Assembly: GCA_946480705.1 (NCBI GenBank)
Contig: CAMLLF010000231.1
Span: 1 to 6,678 of the forward strand
From: an uncultured Lysobacteraceae bacterium
GTDB lineage: Bacteria; Pseudomonadota; Gammaproteobacteria; Xanthomonadales; Rhodanobacteraceae
Reading direction: 5' to 3'
DNA length: 6,678 nt
Shown here: positions 5,623-6,678 of the stretch, one piece after another
How positions within the stretch are numbered: the first letter of the stretch is position 1
Layout: the number at the start of each line of letters is the position of its first letter
Translations under genes and position numbers: made by a program
The notes under the pieces: generated by a model
Seen by the model: only the letters and a program-made list of their open reading frames with translations
Database searches by the model: none
What the model was told of the DNA's origin: nothing

Positions 5623-6678
5623 GCGCGATCGGGCCCCTGCGTCGGCGTGCCGAGCATCGCGATCTTGCGCATGGTCGTGTCGGTCGCCACGCGTTCGGCC
5701 TCGCTCATGTCCTTGCCGCCGCGGTCCTCGACCTGCATCACCGGCGGGAAGTCCGGATCGTCGGCGATGCCCGGCCGCACTTCGACGATGCCCTGCCGGT
5801 CGAAGTGCTTGACCATGTTCACGAGCTGGTTCGAATAGCCGACGCCGAGCGTGCGGTCCCAGTCCGAGCGGTCGTTGAACGCGGCCAGGCGCTGGTCGCG
5901 CGGCAGCTTGAGATTCATGACCTTTCGGTAATTTTCCATACTGAGCACCTGGTTCGGCACGCGCGCGGGCCAGAACGTCGGTAGGTAAGGATCGTAGTTC
6001 GGCTGATAGCCCGAGCGGCAGCTCGCCGTGTCGGTCTGCCAGGGAATCGCCATCCAGCGCGTGATGGATCCGGGGAACTGCGCGTAGAGCGGACCGTTGT
6101 AGGACGTCGCCTCGCCCGGCGTCAGCGTCGTGCCGTAGTCGGGCTCGGGGTTGTCCTTCGCGCGATGCCGCCAGCGATACGGTTCGAGATACATGGTCGC
6201 GTGGCGCACGGGCCAGGTCATCTCGCAGCCCGGATGAAACGCGTCGGCGAGACAGAATTCCAGCGCGGCGCGATCGAGCATTGCCGGCTGTTCGGCGACC
6301 GGCACCTGATCGATGCTGCGCGGCGGCTCGGCCGCGGAGTCGTAGTCGGAAATGAAATTCCCCTCGGCCCACTGGTCGAGCAGCGCGAGCTGCGTCGTCG
6401 TCATCGCGGTCATCGCGCGCGGGATCGGCGGCATCGGCACGTCCATCGCATCGCCGTAGACCCAGGGCCAGGGTTTCTGCGAGACGTCCAGATCGAGCGG
6501 ATTGCGGAACGCGTTCGCGACGGTGCGGCGGAGCTCCTTGTAGGTGTCGCCGGGCATCGACAGCTTGCGCAGGTAGTTCGCGCGGAAGCGTGCCTTCTTT
6601 CCCACGACGAGGCGGGCATTCGCGCTCGGCTCGAGGAGCGCGACGGCCTGATCCGCGGCGAGGAGGAGCTGCGACTGC
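5619..6678 (-). CDS. LodA/GoxA-like CTQ-dependent amino-acid oxidase, C-terminal part (5' end outside window)
   Basis: The frame is open from the window edge to TGA 5619-5621, giving 352 residues. LodA-type enzymes are about 700 residues, so roughly the N-terminal half lies beyond the window, and a GTG at 6603-6605 is internal rather than the start. Family-like motifs in order are QKPWPWVYGDAM, ADAFHPGCEMTWPVR, MAIPWQTDTASC, YLPTFWPARVPNQVL and SDWDR. The family makes a cofactor from a Cys and a Trp (Cys516 and Trp581 in LodA, with Asp512 needed). Here Asp-x3-Cys in TDTASC (Cys codon 6018-6020) matches the Asp512-Cys516 spacing. The partner Trp is probably in SDWDR (codon 5859-5861) or in PTFWPARV (5970-5972). 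The enzymes oxidatively deaminate an amino acid (lysine or glycine in characterised members), releasing ammonia and hydrogen peroxide. The substrate here cannot be read. It is translationally coupled to the LodB-like gene. Confidence 0.85.
   Translation of the reverse strand, partial: QSQLLLAADQAVALLEPSANARLVVGKKARFRANYLRKLSMPGDTYKELRRTVANAFRNPLDLDVSQKPWPWVYGDAMDVPMPPIPRAMTAMTTTQLALLDQWAEGNFISDYDSAAEPPRSIDQVPVAEQPAMLDRAALEFCLADAFHPGCEMTWPVRHATMYLEPYRWRHRAKDNPEPDYGTTLTPGEATSYNGPLYAQFPGSITRWMAIPWQTDTASCRSGYQPNYDPYLPTFWPARVPNQVLSMENYRKVMNLKLPRDQRLAAFNDRSDWDRTLGVGYSNQLVNMVKHFDRQGIVEVRPGIADDPDFPPVMQVEDRGGKDMSEAERVATDTTMRKIAMLGTPTQGPDRA

Noticed and set aside
4479..5984. A 501-codon plus-strand frame lies opposite the flavoprotein and oxidase genes.
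   Set aside because: It is arginine-rich throughout and antisense to two genes with clear FAD and LodA-family motifs.
6603..6605. GTG 6605 (minus strand) was considered as the start of the oxidase gene.
   Set aside because: The frame continues upstream to the window edge with coding-like residues (LLLAADQAVALLEPSANARLV), no ribosome binding site is seen, and the family is about twice this length.

Overview
The window is very GC-rich, and codon third positions are mostly G or C. Together with a secreted beta-propeller protein and a LodA/LodB-type quinone-cofactor oxidase pair, this suggests a chromosomal region of a high-GC Gram-negative bacterium. Xanthomonadales-, Burkholderiales- or myxobacterium-like organisms are my best guess, but the sequence alone does not settle the taxon.

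Layout. Positions 1-137 (+) hold the last 44 codons of an unrecognised gene. A short intergenic stretch (138-232) with a GC hairpin follows, and then a strong ribosome binding site with an ATG at 233. From about 399 to 4460 (+) runs one long coding frame for a secreted, cysteine-rich protein. Its signal-peptide core and cleavage site are followed by an N-terminal Asp-box (BNR/sortilin-like) propeller region and then by 14 tandem repeats of about 44 residues (2610-4457). The repeats look like tectonin-type propeller blades, each carrying a conserved C-x4-C loop. A perfect 16-bp inverted repeat (4482-4517) separates this gene from two genes running the other way. On the minus strand, the C-terminal half of a LodA/GoxA-like CTQ-dependent oxidase (5619-6678, cut by the window edge) overlaps by 4 nt a complete LodB-like FAD oxidoreductase (4525-5622).

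Key oddity. The long protein has no usable start in its own frame near its signal peptide. The well-placed ATG at 233 lies in another frame, which stops at 341-343. A 16-bp exact direct repeat occurs at 317-332 and 399-414, spaced 82 bp apart. Removing one repeat plus the spacer (82 bp) joins the 233 frame to the long frame. The result is a 1381-residue protein with a textbook signal peptide. The locus therefore carries an 82-bp repeat-bounded insertion or duplication, a possible recombinational off-state, or an assembly error.

How the genes relate. In the LodA/LodB pair, the oxidase carries a peptidyl cysteine tryptophylquinone and the flavoprotein is needed to mature it. Such enzymes deaminate an amino acid and release hydrogen peroxide. 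The propeller protein is convergent to this operon and probably an independent transcription unit. No functional link between them can be read from the sequence.
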